Numbered from the stretch's first letter, positions 7,858 to 16,901 are shown. The stretch: DNA of 64,000 nucleotides from Streptomyces anulatus (GCF_000721175.1 NZ_JOEZ01000022.1:1-64000); one strand, 5' to 3'. Made by a program: numbers and translations. The notes: generated by a model not told the origin, from the sequence alone.

Positions 7858-8706
7858 TCACTCCCCGCCGCGCAGGATGGAGTTGCCCTCGTGGAGCGGA
7901 TCGGGGGCCAGGACGTCCAGCTGGAGGCGGCCGCTCCGGCCGTAGAAGGCGACGGGGTTGCGCCACAGGACCTGGTCGACGTCGTCCTCGGTGAACCCGG
8001 CCTTCAGCATGGCGTCGGCGACCTTACGGGTCTTGAGGGGGTCGCTCTTTCCCCAGTCGGCGGCCGAGTTGACGAGGATCTTCTCGGTGCCGTGGTTCTG
8101 GAGGATGGTGACCATCCGGTCCTCGTCCATCTTGGTGTCCGGGTAGATGGAGAATCCGGCCCAGCAGCCGCTGTCGGTGGCCGCCTTCACGGTTGTCTCG
8201 TTGAGGTGATCGAGGAGGACGTCCTCCGGGGGGAGGTTCGATTCGCGGATGACGTCGATCGTGCGGTGCAGACCGGCGAGCTTGTCGCGGTGCGGGGTGT
8301 GGACGAGGGCGGGCAGCCCGTGGTCGGCGGCGAGCTGGAGCTGGGCGGCCAGCGCGTGGTCCTCGGCCGGGGTCATGGAGTCGTAGCCGATCTCGCCGAC
8401 GGCGACGACGGAGTCCTTCACGAGGTAGCGGGGCAGCGCGTCCAGGACGGGGGTGCAGCGGGGGTCGTTCGCCTCCTTCGGGTTGAGGGCGAGCGTGCAG
8501 TGGTGGGCGATGCCGTACTGCGAGGCGCGGAAGGGCTCCCAGCCGAGGAGCGCGTCGAAGTAGTCGAAGAAGCTGGCGGGCGAGGTGCGGGGCTGGCCGA
8601 GCCAGAAGGAGGGCTCGACGAGCGCGCGGACCCCCGCGTCGTACATCGCCCGGTAGTCGTCGGTGGTGCGGGAGGTCATGTGGATGTGGGGGTCGAAGAT
8701 GCGCAT
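7858..8706 (-). CDS. eboB: EboB-like TatD family metal-dependent hydrolase
   Basis: 282 aa. The ATG shares one base with the upstream TGA (TGATG). The N-terminus has the metal-binding H-x-H (D-P-H-I-H-M), followed by V-G-E-I-G-Y-D, L-V-H-T-P-H-R-D, V-L-L-D-H-L-N-E and a late Asp in N-S-A-A-D-W-G. This is the full TatD/amidohydrolase-type metal set. TatD proteins are often nucleases or hydrolases; in ebo clusters the role is unknown. Length is normal for the family. It sits between eboA-like and eboE-like genes in a strictly coupled row. Confidence 0.87.
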   Translation of the reverse strand: MRIFDPHIHMTSRTTDDYRAMYDAGVRALVEPSFWLGQPRTSPASFFDYFDALLGWEPFRASQYGIAHHCTLALNPKEANDPRCTPVLDALPRYLVKDSVVAVGEIGYDSMTPAEDHALAAQLQLAADHGLPALVHTPHRDKLAGLHRTIDVIRESNLPPEDVLLDHLNETTVKAATDSGCWAGFSIYPDTKMDEDRMVTILQNHGTEKILVNSAADWGKSDPLKTRKVADAMLKAGFTEDDVDQVLWRNPVAFYGRSGRLQLDVLAPDPLHEGNSILRGGE

Positions 8707-9404
8707 CAGGACTCCTCCGTGGGGGCGGGGGCTGCGGGAGCCGCGGTCGGCGGGGCTTGCTGGGCGCCCTCGGCCGGGGCGGTGAGGGCGAGGACCGTGC
8801 GCAGGTCTTCGGGGACGGTGCGGCCGGCCGCGGTGCGTTCGGCGGCGAGGTCGCCGAGCATGCGGGCGAGTTCGGCGTCGCCCCGGGCCCGGTGGGAGAG
8901 CCGGGCGACGGCCGCCACCGGCACCTCGGTGAACAGGCACTTCAGTACGGCGTGCCGCCAGGCGTGCGGGTCCAGGTGGTCGGCGGCGTAGGGGCCGACG
9001 GCCGCGGACACCAGCCGGGTGTCGTTGGCGCGCAGGGCGTCCTCGACGAGCGGGACGGCGGTGTCGCCCAGGTCGAGGCGGTGCAGGGTGAGCAGGACGG
9101 CGCGGCGTTCGGCGGCGGTGCCCTGTTCGTAGAGCCGGGTGACGGAGGGCAGTGAGGCGCGGGCCTCGACGAGCAGGAGGGAGCGTACGGAGTCGGCGTG
9201 CTCCAGTCCGCAGTGCCGCCCGGCGGCCGCGTAGCGCAGCTCCCACGGCGGGGAGGTGCAGGGGCCGGTGGCCTCCGGCCCGGGAGCGTCGTGGGTGGCT
9301 TCTGTGCGGGCGGCGTCGTGGGCGGCTTCGGCGAGGGCCTCGTCGAGCCAGGCGCGGGCGGCCCCGCCGAGTTCGGCGTCGAGTTCCTTGCGGGACTTCA
9401 GCAC
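8706..9404 (-). CDS. eboA: EboA domain protein
   Basis: 232 aa from GTG 9404, overlapping the end of the preceding isomerase gene by 7 nt. It is helical with repeat-like segments: W-E-L-R-Y-A-A-A-G-R-H-C-G, S-L-L-L-V-E-A-R, R-R-A-V-L-L-T-L-H-R-L-D-L-G and D-P-H-A-W-R-H-A-V-L-K-C-L-F-T-E-V-P. The last is typical of EboA proteins, where a conserved F-x-x-x-P follows the W-N/R-x-x-V-L-K motif. An Ala/Pro-rich tail ends the protein. No catalytic residues are evident. Family function is unknown; a scaffold role in the ebo pathway is only a guess. Confidence 0.82.
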   Translation of the reverse strand: MLKSRKELDAELGGAARAWLDEALAEAAHDAARTEATHDAPGPEATGPCTSPPWELRYAAAGRHCGLEHADSVRSLLLVEARASLPSVTRLYEQGTAAERRAVLLTLHRLDLGDTAVPLVEDALRANDTRLVSAAVGPYAADHLDPHAWRHAVLKCLFTEVPVAAVARLSHRARGDAELARMLGDLAAERTAAGRTVPEDLRTVLALTAPAEGAQQAPPTAAPAAPAPTEES

Positions 9405-10288
9405 GGGGCGGCTCCCTTGGTCGCGGCGTCGCCTCTCGATGTGGCGTCGCGTGTCATGGCCTCGCGCAGGAAGTCGAGCGACGTGCGGGCCAGTTCGGGG
9501 CCTGCGTGGGAGTGGCGGGGCAGTTCGACGACGGTGAGGCCCCGGTAGTCCGAGGCGGCCAGGGCGGCGAGCACGGGCGGGAAGTCGATCTCCCCGTCGC
9601 CGAACGGGAGGTGCTCGTGGACGCCGCGCCGCATGTCCTCGATCTGGACGTGCCGGAGCCAGGGGGCGGACTCCTTGATGCACTCCACGGGCGAGGCCTC
9701 CTCCAGGCACTGGCAGTGGCCGATGTCGAGGGTGAGGCCGAGCGGTCCCGGGTCGCCGAGGAGTACGCGCAGGTGGTGGAAGTCGGCGAGGGTGGCGAGG
9801 AGGTGACCGGGTTCGGGCTCGATGGCGAGGGGGATGCCGGACCGGTCGGCGGCTTCGAGGACGGGGGCGATCGCTTCGGTGAGCCGTTTCCACGCGGTGT
9901 CCACCGGGGTGCCGGGCGGGGTGATGCCGCTGAAGCAGTGGACGGCGTGCGCGCCGAGTTCGGCGGCCACGTCGACGGCGCGGACGAGCAGCGCGGTGCG
10001 GGCGGCACGGGCGTCGGGGTCCGGGTCGAGGAGGGAGGGGCCGTGCTTGCGTCGCGGGTCGAGGACATAGCGGGCGCCGGTCTCCACGGTGACCCGGAGC
10101 CCGAGGGCGGTGAGCCTGCGCCGGACCTGGCGGGTGCGTTCGGTGAGGTCCGGGGCCATGGGGTCCAGGTGCATGTGGTCGAGGGTCAGGCCGACGCCCT
10201 CGTAGCCGAGGTCGGCGAGCAAGCCGAGGGCGTCGTCGAGGCGGAGGTCGGTGAGCCCGTTGGTGCCGTATCCGAGGTGGAGGGTCAT
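9398..10288 (-). CDS. Sugar phosphate isomerase/epimerase (TIM barrel) in the ebo-like operon
   Basis: 296 aa, ATG in an ATGA overlap with the prenyltransferase stop. It opens L-G-Y-G-T-N-G-L-T-D-L-R and shows barrel strands G-V-G-L-T-L-D-H, A-I-E-P-E-P-G-H, L-T-L-D-I-G-H-C-Q and H-V-Q-I-E-D-M, the metal-binding layout of AP-endonuclease 2/xylose-isomerase-like enzymes. It is the second TIM-barrel protein of the operon besides EboE and could act on the cyclase product or on the prenylated intermediate (inference). The exact reaction cannot be read from sequence. Confidence 0.85.
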   Translation of the reverse strand: MTLHLGYGTNGLTDLRLDDALGLLADLGYEGVGLTLDHMHLDPMAPDLTERTRQVRRRLTALGLRVTVETGARYVLDPRRKHGPSLLDPDPDARAARTALLVRAVDVAAELGAHAVHCFSGITPPGTPVDTAWKRLTEAIAPVLEAADRSGIPLAIEPEPGHLLATLADFHHLRVLLGDPGPLGLTLDIGHCQCLEEASPVECIKESAPWLRHVQIEDMRRGVHEHLPFGDGEIDFPPVLAALAASDYRGLTVVELPRHSHAGPELARTSLDFLREAMTRDATSRGDAATKGAAPC

Positions 10289-11658
10289 GTGAGGCTCACC
10301 TTCCGGGCGAGGCTGCGGGCGAGGGGGACGAGCCCCATGACGGCGAGACCGGTGACGGGCGCCCCGGCGCGGGCGGCGAGCGCGGCCTGGAGCGGGATCA
10401 TGGCCCGGATGCCCCCGCCGACCGCCCGCTGGGTCAGCTGCGGGGACGGGTTCAGTGCGGCGTGCAGGAGGGGAGGCCCTGCGGTACGGAGACAGGCGCC
10501 GGTGAGCGTGATCAGCAGGAGGCGGGTGGGGTCGGTGGCCCACCCCGGGAGCCCTCTCCCGAGAAGGGCCCCGGGCCGCGGGGTCGCTCCGGTGCCTGCG
10601 TCGGCCCACCCGGTACGGTTCGCGTCCCGCGGCCCTGCCCCGCCCTGGGCCGTGGTCGCACCGGAGCGGTCCGGGGCCTGTCCCGGGGGCACCCCGAGCA
10701 CCGCTGCCGCGAGTGCCGTCGTCGTGGCCAGCACCGCGAGTGGGGTGCCGGTGGAGCCGCCCTGCGCCTCGTGGCGCGATACGGCGGTGACGCCGTAGGT
10801 GTGCGCCCCGAGCACCAGGGCGGCGGGCAGCGCGGGCAGGGATGCCGTCAGCGCGCCCGGCGTCGGCACCGCTGTCGCCGTCGCGGCCGCCGACGCCCCG
10901 GCGACATGGTCGTGCGAGCGGCTCCGGCCCGCTGCGCGCACGCCCGTCGCTGCCGCCGTCGCCGTCGCGCCCAGAAGCAGGTCCAGGGAGCGGGCCGCCG
11001 CCATGGCCGCCGGGCCCGCCTTCGTGTGCTTCAGGTGGAGGTCGTAGGCCCAGACCGTGGCGGCGAGGCCCGTCGCGACGGTCAGCGCGGGGCGGCCGGC
11101 CCGGGCCGCCAGGGCGAGGCCTGCCGCGGTCAGTACCCCGGCCGCTCCCAGGGCCGCCGCCGGGCTGACGCGGCCCGAGGGGATCGGGCGGTGCGGGCGG
11201 TCGACGGCGTCCTCGTCGCGGTCGGCCCAGTCGTTGAGGGCCATCCCGGCCTCGTACAGGCACAGCGACGCACCCATCGCCAGTGCGGTGCCCCGGCCGG
11301 GCCGGCGGCCCACCGCCGCCGCGCCCGCCAGGGCGTCCCCGGGCACGGAGAACAGGGCGGAGACGCGTAGCAGTTCCGCCCAGGCCCGCAGACGCTCCCG
11401 GGGCGCAGCCCGGTCGGAGTCCCGTTCGGAGCCCGCGGCCGGCCGGCCCGGGCCGGCGTCGTCCGCACCCCGTTCGCCGTTCCGGCCCGCGGGAGGCGGT
11501 CCAGGCCTGTCCGGTGCGGGCGCAGTCCCACCCGCACCGGACAGGCTGTCCTGGGTCACGGCGGTCGGCCCGCCGAGCGCGAAACCGTCCCCCCGCCCGG
11601 CCGGGAGCAGCGGCAGGGCCGCCACCAGCGCGGCCGGAAGGGCTGGCCGCCGCCTCAC
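10285..11658 (-). CDS. eboC: EboC-like UbiA family prenyltransferase
   Basis: 457 aa from GTG 11658, which overlaps the cyclase stop (GTGA). UbiA motifs are clear: the first Asp-rich motif M-A-L-N-D-W-A-D-R-D-E-D-A-V-D with H-R-P-I-P-S-G after it, and the second W-A-Y-D-L-H-L-K-H-T-K-A-G with S-L-D downstream. Several hydrophobic Ala/Leu-rich segments follow. UbiA enzymes move a prenyl group from a diphosphate to an acceptor in the membrane. The protein is longer than usual because of Pro/Ala/Gly-rich insertions near the start (about residues 30-75) and around residues 235 and 320. With a cyclitol-forming enzyme just upstream, a prenylated cyclitol is a reasonable but untested product. Confidence 0.85.
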   Translation of the reverse strand: MRRRPALPAALVAALPLLPAGRGDGFALGGPTAVTQDSLSGAGGTAPAPDRPGPPPAGRNGERGADDAGPGRPAAGSERDSDRAAPRERLRAWAELLRVSALFSVPGDALAGAAAVGRRPGRGTALAMGASLCLYEAGMALNDWADRDEDAVDRPHRPIPSGRVSPAAALGAAGVLTAAGLALAARAGRPALTVATGLAATVWAYDLHLKHTKAGPAAMAAARSLDLLLGATATAAATGVRAAGRSRSHDHVAGASAAATATAVPTPGALTASLPALPAALVLGAHTYGVTAVSRHEAQGGSTGTPLAVLATTTALAAAVLGVPPGQAPDRSGATTAQGGAGPRDANRTGWADAGTGATPRPGALLGRGLPGWATDPTRLLLITLTGACLRTAGPPLLHAALNPSPQLTQRAVGGGIRAMIPLQAALAARAGAPVTGLAVMGLVPLARSLARKVSLT

Positions 11659-12857
11659 GCCTGGGCCCGCAGCCGCTCGGCGAAGGAGAGCAACGTGGCG
11701 TACTGCTCGGCGAGTGCCGCCGAGGTGCCGCCGTCCGGGTCCTTGAAGTAGAAGCCGAGCTCCGGCAGGGGGCCGCTGATCCCGGCCTCGTGGGCGCGGG
11801 CGAGCAGCCGTGCCAGGTCCAGGACCAGCGGGGCCGCGAGGGCCGAGTCGCAGCCCTGCCAGATGGTCTGGAGGATCATGCGGGAGCCGAGGAAGCCGTC
11901 GAAGGCGATGTGGTCCCAGGCGGTCTTCCACTCCCCCATCGCGGGCACGTCGTCGATGTGCACGTCGCCCTCGGGGGCGGTGCCGAAGGTGTCGGCCAGG
12001 ACGCGTTCCTTGCCGGCGTTCTTGGCTGCGGCGGCCGCCGGATCGGCCAGCGCCGCCCCGTCCCCGCCGCCCAGCAGGTTCGACCCGGACCACGCCCGTA
12101 CGGCGAGGGCGCGCTGGAGGAACATCGGGGCGAGCACGGAACGGAGCAGCGTCTGGCCGGTCTTGCCGTCGCGTCCGGCGTGGGGAAGTCCGCTGAGGGC
12201 GACGATGTCGGTGAGCGCGGGGGTGCGCAGGCCGGTGGACGGGGTGAAGTTGGCGTAGGCGCAGCCGGCCCTGAGGGCGGCGGCCGCGTAGAGCGAGCTG
12301 GCGGGCAGCCGGGGGTCGTCGGGCGCGGGCGCGGGTTCGGTGGAGGCGACGTTGACGACGACGGTGCGGGCCAGGTCGTGGCGGTGGGCGAAGTCGGTGA
12401 GGTCGGCGGCGAACGCGGCGATGAGTTCCTGGTCGCTGCGGGTGTCGCCGGGGAGCGGTCCGCCGGGGCGGATCTCGGCGTCGGCGGTGTCGAGTTCGGC
12501 GCGTACGGCGGAGGGCAGTCCGTGCGGCAGCACGCCGCCGTCGGCCAGCACCTCGGCCCGCTTGGACAGCGGGCAGTCGAGGGTGTCGTGGCCGCCGAAG
12601 ACCAGGCTGGTCAGGGCGGGCAGACCGCTGTCGGCGAAGGGGGGCGTCTCGGTGACCATGCCGGTCGGCGGGTGCAGGCCCGCGGCGATGGCGGCGCAGC
12701 CCGCGGTGGCGGTGGTCGCCACGGAGCCGCGTGCTCCGATGAACCAGACACCGGTACGGCTCGCGGTGCCCGCGGGGCCGGGAGCCTCCGACGGGCGCGG
12801 GGCGTCGATGCGGCCTGGGGCGTCGATGCGGCCTTCACGATCGGCGTGTGCGGTCAC
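11655..12857 (-). CDS. myo-Inositol-1-phosphate synthase-like cyclase, first gene of the ebo-like operon
   Basis: 400 aa from GTG 12857, chosen because GGGAGG lies 6 nt upstream; the frame is open further. The Rossmann motif W-F-I-G-A-R-G-S-V-A-T-T-A binds NAD. Family motifs W-S-G-S-N-L-L-G-G-G-D-G, D-H-I-A-F-D-G-F-L-G and F-Y-F-K-D-P-D-G-G-T-S match the inositol-3-phosphate synthase family. That enzyme converts glucose 6-phosphate to inositol phosphate without net redox change. The sequence is divergent, so the product may differ. The N-terminus has a short tandem repeat (G-R-I-D-A-P twice). In cyanobacterial ebo clusters the equivalent slot holds a dehydroquinate-synthase-like cyclase (EboD); here a non-homologous cyclase occupies it. 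Confidence 0.85.
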   Translation of the reverse strand: MTAHADREGRIDAPGRIDAPRPSEAPGPAGTASRTGVWFIGARGSVATTATAGCAAIAAGLHPPTGMVTETPPFADSGLPALTSLVFGGHDTLDCPLSKRAEVLADGGVLPHGLPSAVRAELDTADAEIRPGGPLPGDTRSDQELIAAFAADLTDFAHRHDLARTVVVNVASTEPAPAPDDPRLPASSLYAAAALRAGCAYANFTPSTGLRTPALTDIVALSGLPHAGRDGKTGQTLLRSVLAPMFLQRALAVRAWSGSNLLGGGDGAALADPAAAAAKNAGKERVLADTFGTAPEGDVHIDDVPAMGEWKTAWDHIAFDGFLGSRMILQTIWQGCDSALAAPLVLDLARLLARAHEAGISGPLPELGFYFKDPDGGTSAALAEQYATLLSFAERLRAQA

Positions 12858-12891
12858 GGGCTGCCTCCCTGGAGGGATGTCGGGGGTGGAG

Positions 12892-12934
12892 GACGACGGG
12901 CGGGGGAAGGTGTGTGCTTCCCCCACCCGTCGTC
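12892..12934 (-). terminator. 18-bp hairpin (one mismatch) after the dehydrogenase/ThuA fusion
   Basis: Arms 12892-12909 and 12917-12934 pair except for one C/A position, with a 7-nt GTGTGTG loop. It follows the fusion gene stop at 12951 by 16 nt on the minus strand and separates it from the ebo-like operon, which therefore likely has its own promoter or is fed by read-through. Confidence 0.75.
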
Positions 12935-12950
12935 GGCAGAGCCGGCCGCC

Positions 12951-15900
12951 CTACTTCGAGGGCAGCTCCTTCAGTTGGATGTCGCGGAAGGACACCTGGT
13001 CGTCGGCTCCGTGGTTCTGGAGGCCGATGTAGCCGTCCTTCAGACTGCGGGCCGGGTCGGTGTTGGTGAAGTCGTTGATCTTCGCTCCGTTGAGGAAGAT
13101 CTGCAGACGTTCGCCCTGGACCTTGATCTCGTAGCTGTTCCACTGGCCCGGCGGCCGCAGGACGCGGTCACGGGCCTTGATGTCGGCGGACTTGAAGGTG
13201 TAGACGGCGCCGGTGGTGCGGTCGGCGGCGTCGGTGGCGTCGATCTGGATCTCGTACCCGTTGTTGACCGCCGACCAGGGGTCGTCGGACTCCGGGAAGC
13301 CCACGAAGATGCCGGAGTTGTCGTCGCCGGACATCTTCCAGTCGAGCTTCAGCGAGTACGACTTCAGCTCCTTGGCCTGGTAGGTGAGCAGGCCCATGCC
13401 GCCCTCGGAGTGCAGGGCGCCGTCACTGATGGAGAACTTCCCCGGGCCCGCCTGCTTCCACCCCTCCAGCGTCTCGCCGTTGAAGATCGGCCGGTAGTCC
13501 TTGTCCGGCTTGCAGTCGGCCTTGACCTGACCGGTGGCGTAGCGCAGGCCGCCCAGCAGGTGGCCGCGGAACTCCGGCTCGGCGTAGGACTCCTTGGTGT
13601 GGCCGAGACCGGTGTAGAAGGAGCGGCCGCCCTCGTAGGTCTGGCACCAGGAGATCGGGTGATCGCCCTTCATGTTCCCGCCGGTGTAGGTGGTCTCGTC
13701 GAGTGTGGCGAGGACCTTGGCCTTGTCCCGGGGGTTGGTGCCGTAGTTGTACCACTCGTCGGTGCGCTGCCACTCGTCCTCGAGATGGGCGGTCGCGGGG
13801 TGGTCGTGGTCCTCGACGCGGATGGTGGCGGGCTGGATCTGCGGGTGGGAGTCGAAGTAGGCGCCGACGAGGCCGCCGTAGAACTCCCAGTCGTACTCGG
13901 TGTCGGCGGCGGCGTGGATGCCGACGTAACCGCCGCCGGTGGCGACGTAGTTCTCGAACGCCTTCTGCTGCTCGGCGTCGAGGACGTCACCGGTGGTGGA
14001 GAGGAACGCGACGGCGTCGTAGCGGGCCAGGTTGCTGGTGGTGAACTGGGCTGCGGACTCGGTGGAGTCGACGGTGATGTTGGTGTCCTTGCCGATCTGC
14101 TTCAGGGCCTCGACACCCGCGGGGATCGAGTCGTGGCGGAAGCCGGCGGTCTTGGAGAAGACCAGGACGCGCTTGGCGGTCTTGTCGACCGGGGTGTTGG
14201 ACAGTTCGAAGTCGTCGACGTCGTAGAGCGCTCCGTCGCCGCCCTTGAAGACGAGGAAGAGTTCCGTCTGCTTCCTGGGTGCTCCGCGCAGCGGGATGTC
14301 GATGTCCTGGAAGGTGTCCCAGCTTCCGGTCACCGGGACGGGACCCGAGCCGAGGATCTTGCCGGTGGGCGATCCGGTTCGCACTTCGAGGAAGCCGCCG
14401 GAGCCGGCCGACGAGACGCGGGCGGTGAGTTTGGTGGTGCCGCCCAGGACGTACGTCTTGAAGGAGATCCAGTCGTCGTTGTGGATGTCGCCGACGGTCT
14501 TCCCGCCGTGCGCGCTGGACTTGCTCGGGGTGGTGACGCCGGAGGAGTCGTCGAAGTGCTCGGCCTGCCGGTGCTTGGGCTGGAGCCGGGAGGCGTCCTT
14601 GCCGGTCAGCTCGGCCTGGCCGCCACCGCCGTTGTCGGTGTACGAAGCCGAAATGCCTCCGTAGATGTTGGCGTTGGGGTCGTGGCCGCCTTCCATGGCG
14701 GTCTTGATGGTGCCCTCGCAGCCGTGCTCGGTGGTGATGTCGTGGCCGTGGCTGTCGTGGCCCAGGGTGAACTTGACCTCGACCTCGGTGCAGTCGATGG
14801 TCCCGTCCTCCGGGTCGCTGACGTTCACCTTGAACGGCACGGCGTCACCGAACGCGAAGAGCTGCCCGTCCTCGGGGAGCACCAGCTCCACGGTCGGGGC
14901 GGTGTTGCCGACGGTCACGTGGACGCTGGCCGCACCGGTGCGGCCGGTCGGGTCCTCGGCGGTGAGGGTGGCGGTGTAGGTTCCGTTCTTCTTGTACGTG
15001 TACGTCGGGTCGGCGGCGGTGGAGGTGCCGCCGTCACCGAAGTCCCAGGAGTAGGTGAGCGGGTCGCCGTCGCCGTCCGCCGTGCCGGCGGAGGAGAACC
15101 TCACCTTCAGGGGTGCGGTGCCGGAGGTCTTGTTCGCCGAGGCCTCGGCGATGGGCGAGCGGCCTCCGGTGGCGTTCTCGATGCGGTAGAGCGCGGAGTT
15201 CTCGTCGCCGCCGAACCAGGCGAGGCCGTAGTCGAGGACGTACAGCGCCCCGTCCGGGCCGAAGGCCATGTCCATGATCTGGGTACCGGACCACGGCACG
15301 TCGTTGATGGACTGGACGCCGCCGTCGGCGTCCTGCTCGATGCGCTTGATCCACTGACGTCCGAACTCACCGGCGAAGAAGTCGCCGTCGTAGGCCTCGG
15401 GGAACTTCACCGGGGAGTCGAGGTCCGCGTCGTAGCGGTAGACGGGTCCGCCCATCGGGGACTCGGAGCCGGTGCCGAAATCGGGCACCGAGCCGCCGTC
15501 GTACGGAATCCACGCGGCCTCGGCCGGCGGCAGGTCGACGAGTCCGGTGTTGTGCGGGGACTCGTTCTTCGGGGCGGCGCAGTCGAAGGCGGCGCCCGAG
15601 GCCTTGGTGGCGAAGTCGTAGTCGATGTACGGCTCGTTGTCGCCGACGCAGAAGGGCCAGCCGAAGTTGGCGGCCTTCGTCACCCGGGCGAACTCGACCT
15701 TGCCGGCGGGTCCGCGCTCGGGGTCGGCCGCGCCCGCGTCGGGGCCGTAGTCGCCGACGTACACGGTGCCGGTGGCCTGGTCGACGGAGAAGCGGAACGG
15801 GTTGCGGAAGCCCATCGCGTAGATCTCGGGGCGTGTCCTGTCCGTCCCGGGCGCGAAGAGGTTCCCCTCCGGGATGGTGTACGAGCCGTCCTCGGCGACC

Positions 15901-16670
15901 TTGATGCGCAGGATCTTCCCGCGCAGGTCGTTGGTGTTGCCCGAGGTACGGCGGGCGTCGAACGCCGGGTTGCGGTCGGGGCGTTCGTCGATCGGGGTGA
16001 AACCGTCGGAGGCGAAGGGGTTGGTGTCGTCGCCGGTGGAGAGGTAGAGGTTGCCCTCGGCGTCGAAGTCGATGTCACCGCCGACGTGGCAGCACGTGCC
16101 GCGCGAGGTGGCGACGTCAAGTACCTTCTTCTCACTGGCGGTGTCGAGGGTGCCGTCCTCGTCGAGGACGAAGCGGGAGAGCCGGTTGACGCCCTCGAAC
16201 TTCGCGAAGTCGGCGGCCGTTCCGGTCTCGGGGGCGTCGCCGGCAGGGGTGTCCATCGGGGGCGCGTAGAAGAGGTAGATCGCCCGGTTCTCGGCGAAGT
16301 CGGGGTCGACGCCGACGCCTTGGAGGCCTTCCTCGTCGTGCGTGTACACGGGGAGGGTGCCGGAGATCCGGGTGTTGCCTGCGCTGTCGGTGATCCGCAG
16401 CTCGCCGCTGCGCGAGGTGTGCAGCACGCTGCGGTCCGGGAGGACGGCGAGCGACATGGGCTCGCCGGTCTCCTCGGCGCCCTTGGCGAGGGTGACTTGC
16501 TGGAAGTCCTCCGCCACGGGCTCCTCGTGCCCGGGATGGCCCGGGTGGGCGGCGGCTCCGGGTGCGGAGCCGAGTGTCAGGGTCGCGGCGGCGAGCAGGC
16601 CGCCGGTGAACAGCGCGAGTGTTTTGGCGACGCGGGTCCGGGCCAGGAGCCGCTTTCTGGTTCTGTGCAC
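12951..16670 (-). CDS. Secreted multidomain protein: sugar dehydrogenase beta-propeller, PKD, carbohydrate-binding, ThuA and DUF1080 domains
   Basis: 1239 aa from GTG 16670, picked because GGAGG lies 6 nt upstream. Sec signal peptide 1-41 ends A-P-G-A-A-A. Domains in order: glucose/sorbosone-dehydrogenase-type propeller (about 57-503, with H-V-G-G-D-I-D-F-D and G-F-R-N-P-F-R); PKD domain (about 507-588, Y-S-W-D-F-G-D-G-G); a bridging beta domain; a galactose-binding-type module (about 701-823); a ThuA-like class I glutamine amidotransferase fold (about 833-1070, K-T-A-G-F-R-H-D-S-I and G-G-G-Y-V-G-I-H-A-A-A-D); and a C-terminal DUF1080/3-keto-disaccharide hydrolase-type domain (about 1077-1239, F-N-G-E-T-L-E-G-W). 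It probably attacks glycosides outside the cell. Strong hairpins flank the gene, so it is likely monocistronic. Confidence 0.9.
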   Translation of the reverse strand: MHRTRKRLLARTRVAKTLALFTGGLLAAATLTLGSAPGAAAHPGHPGHEEPVAEDFQQVTLAKGAEETGEPMSLAVLPDRSVLHTSRSGELRITDSAGNTRISGTLPVYTHDEEGLQGVGVDPDFAENRAIYLFYAPPMDTPAGDAPETGTAADFAKFEGVNRLSRFVLDEDGTLDTASEKKVLDVATSRGTCCHVGGDIDFDAEGNLYLSTGDDTNPFASDGFTPIDERPDRNPAFDARRTSGNTNDLRGKILRIKVAEDGSYTIPEGNLFAPGTDRTRPEIYAMGFRNPFRFSVDQATGTVYVGDYGPDAGAADPERGPAGKVEFARVTKAANFGWPFCVGDNEPYIDYDFATKASGAAFDCAAPKNESPHNTGLVDLPPAEAAWIPYDGGSVPDFGTGSESPMGGPVYRYDADLDSPVKFPEAYDGDFFAGEFGRQWIKRIEQDADGGVQSINDVPWSGTQIMDMAFGPDGALYVLDYGLAWFGGDENSALYRIENATGGRSPIAEASANKTSGTAPLKVRFSSAGTADGDGDPLTYSWDFGDGGTSTAADPTYTYKKNGTYTATLTAEDPTGRTGAASVHVTVGNTAPTVELVLPEDGQLFAFGDAVPFKVNVSDPEDGTIDCTEVEVKFTLGHDSHGHDITTEHGCEGTIKTAMEGGHDPNANIYGGISASYTDNGGGGQAELTGKDASRLQPKHRQAEHFDDSSGVTTPSKSSAHGGKTVGDIHNDDWISFKTYVLGGTTKLTARVSSAGSGGFLEVRTGSPTGKILGSGPVPVTGSWDTFQDIDIPLRGAPRKQTELFLVFKGGDGALYDVDDFELSNTPVDKTAKRVLVFSKTAGFRHDSIPAGVEALKQIGKDTNITVDSTESAAQFTTSNLARYDAVAFLSTTGDVLDAEQQKAFENYVATGGGYVGIHAAADTEYDWEFYGGLVGAYFDSHPQIQPATIRVEDHDHPATAHLEDEWQRTDEWYNYGTNPRDKAKVLATLDETTYTGGNMKGDHPISWCQTYEGGRSFYTGLGHTKESYAEPEFRGHLLGGLRYATGQVKADCKPDKDYRPIFNGETLEGWKQAGPGKFSISDGALHSEGGMGLLTYQAKELKSYSLKLDWKMSGDDNSGIFVGFPESDDPWSAVNNGYEIQIDATDAADRTTGAVYTFKSADIKARDRVLRPPGQWNSYEIKVQGERLQIFLNGAKINDFTNTDPARSLKDGYIGLQNHGADDQVSFRDIQLKELPSK

Positions 16671-16785
16671 GTAGGTCCTCCGGAAAGTGCCGGTTGTACG
16701 GGCGGGTGTAGCCGTGCCGTGCCGCGCGGGGACTGCCGCGCGTGCGCCACCGGAGCCGGGAGCGACCCCGGTGACGCGAGTCATG

Positions 16786-16797
16786 TCGTGTACACGA
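16786..16797. promoter_or_regulatory. Perfect 12-bp palindrome upstream of the fusion gene
   Basis: TCGTGTACACGA at 116-127 nt upstream of the GTG. It is a possible operator for a dimeric repressor controlling the sugar dehydrogenase fusion. The regulator is unknown; the only sugar regulator nearby is the ROK protein at 23.2 kb. Confidence 0.35.
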
Positions 16798-16901
16798 AAT
16801 GGACGGTAGACCTGTTCGTCCTCGACGGAAAGCCCTCGTGCGACAGCCAGGTCGAACTTCTGCTTCCGCCAGGACAAAGAGGATTCCGGGCAGGGCGAAG
16901 C

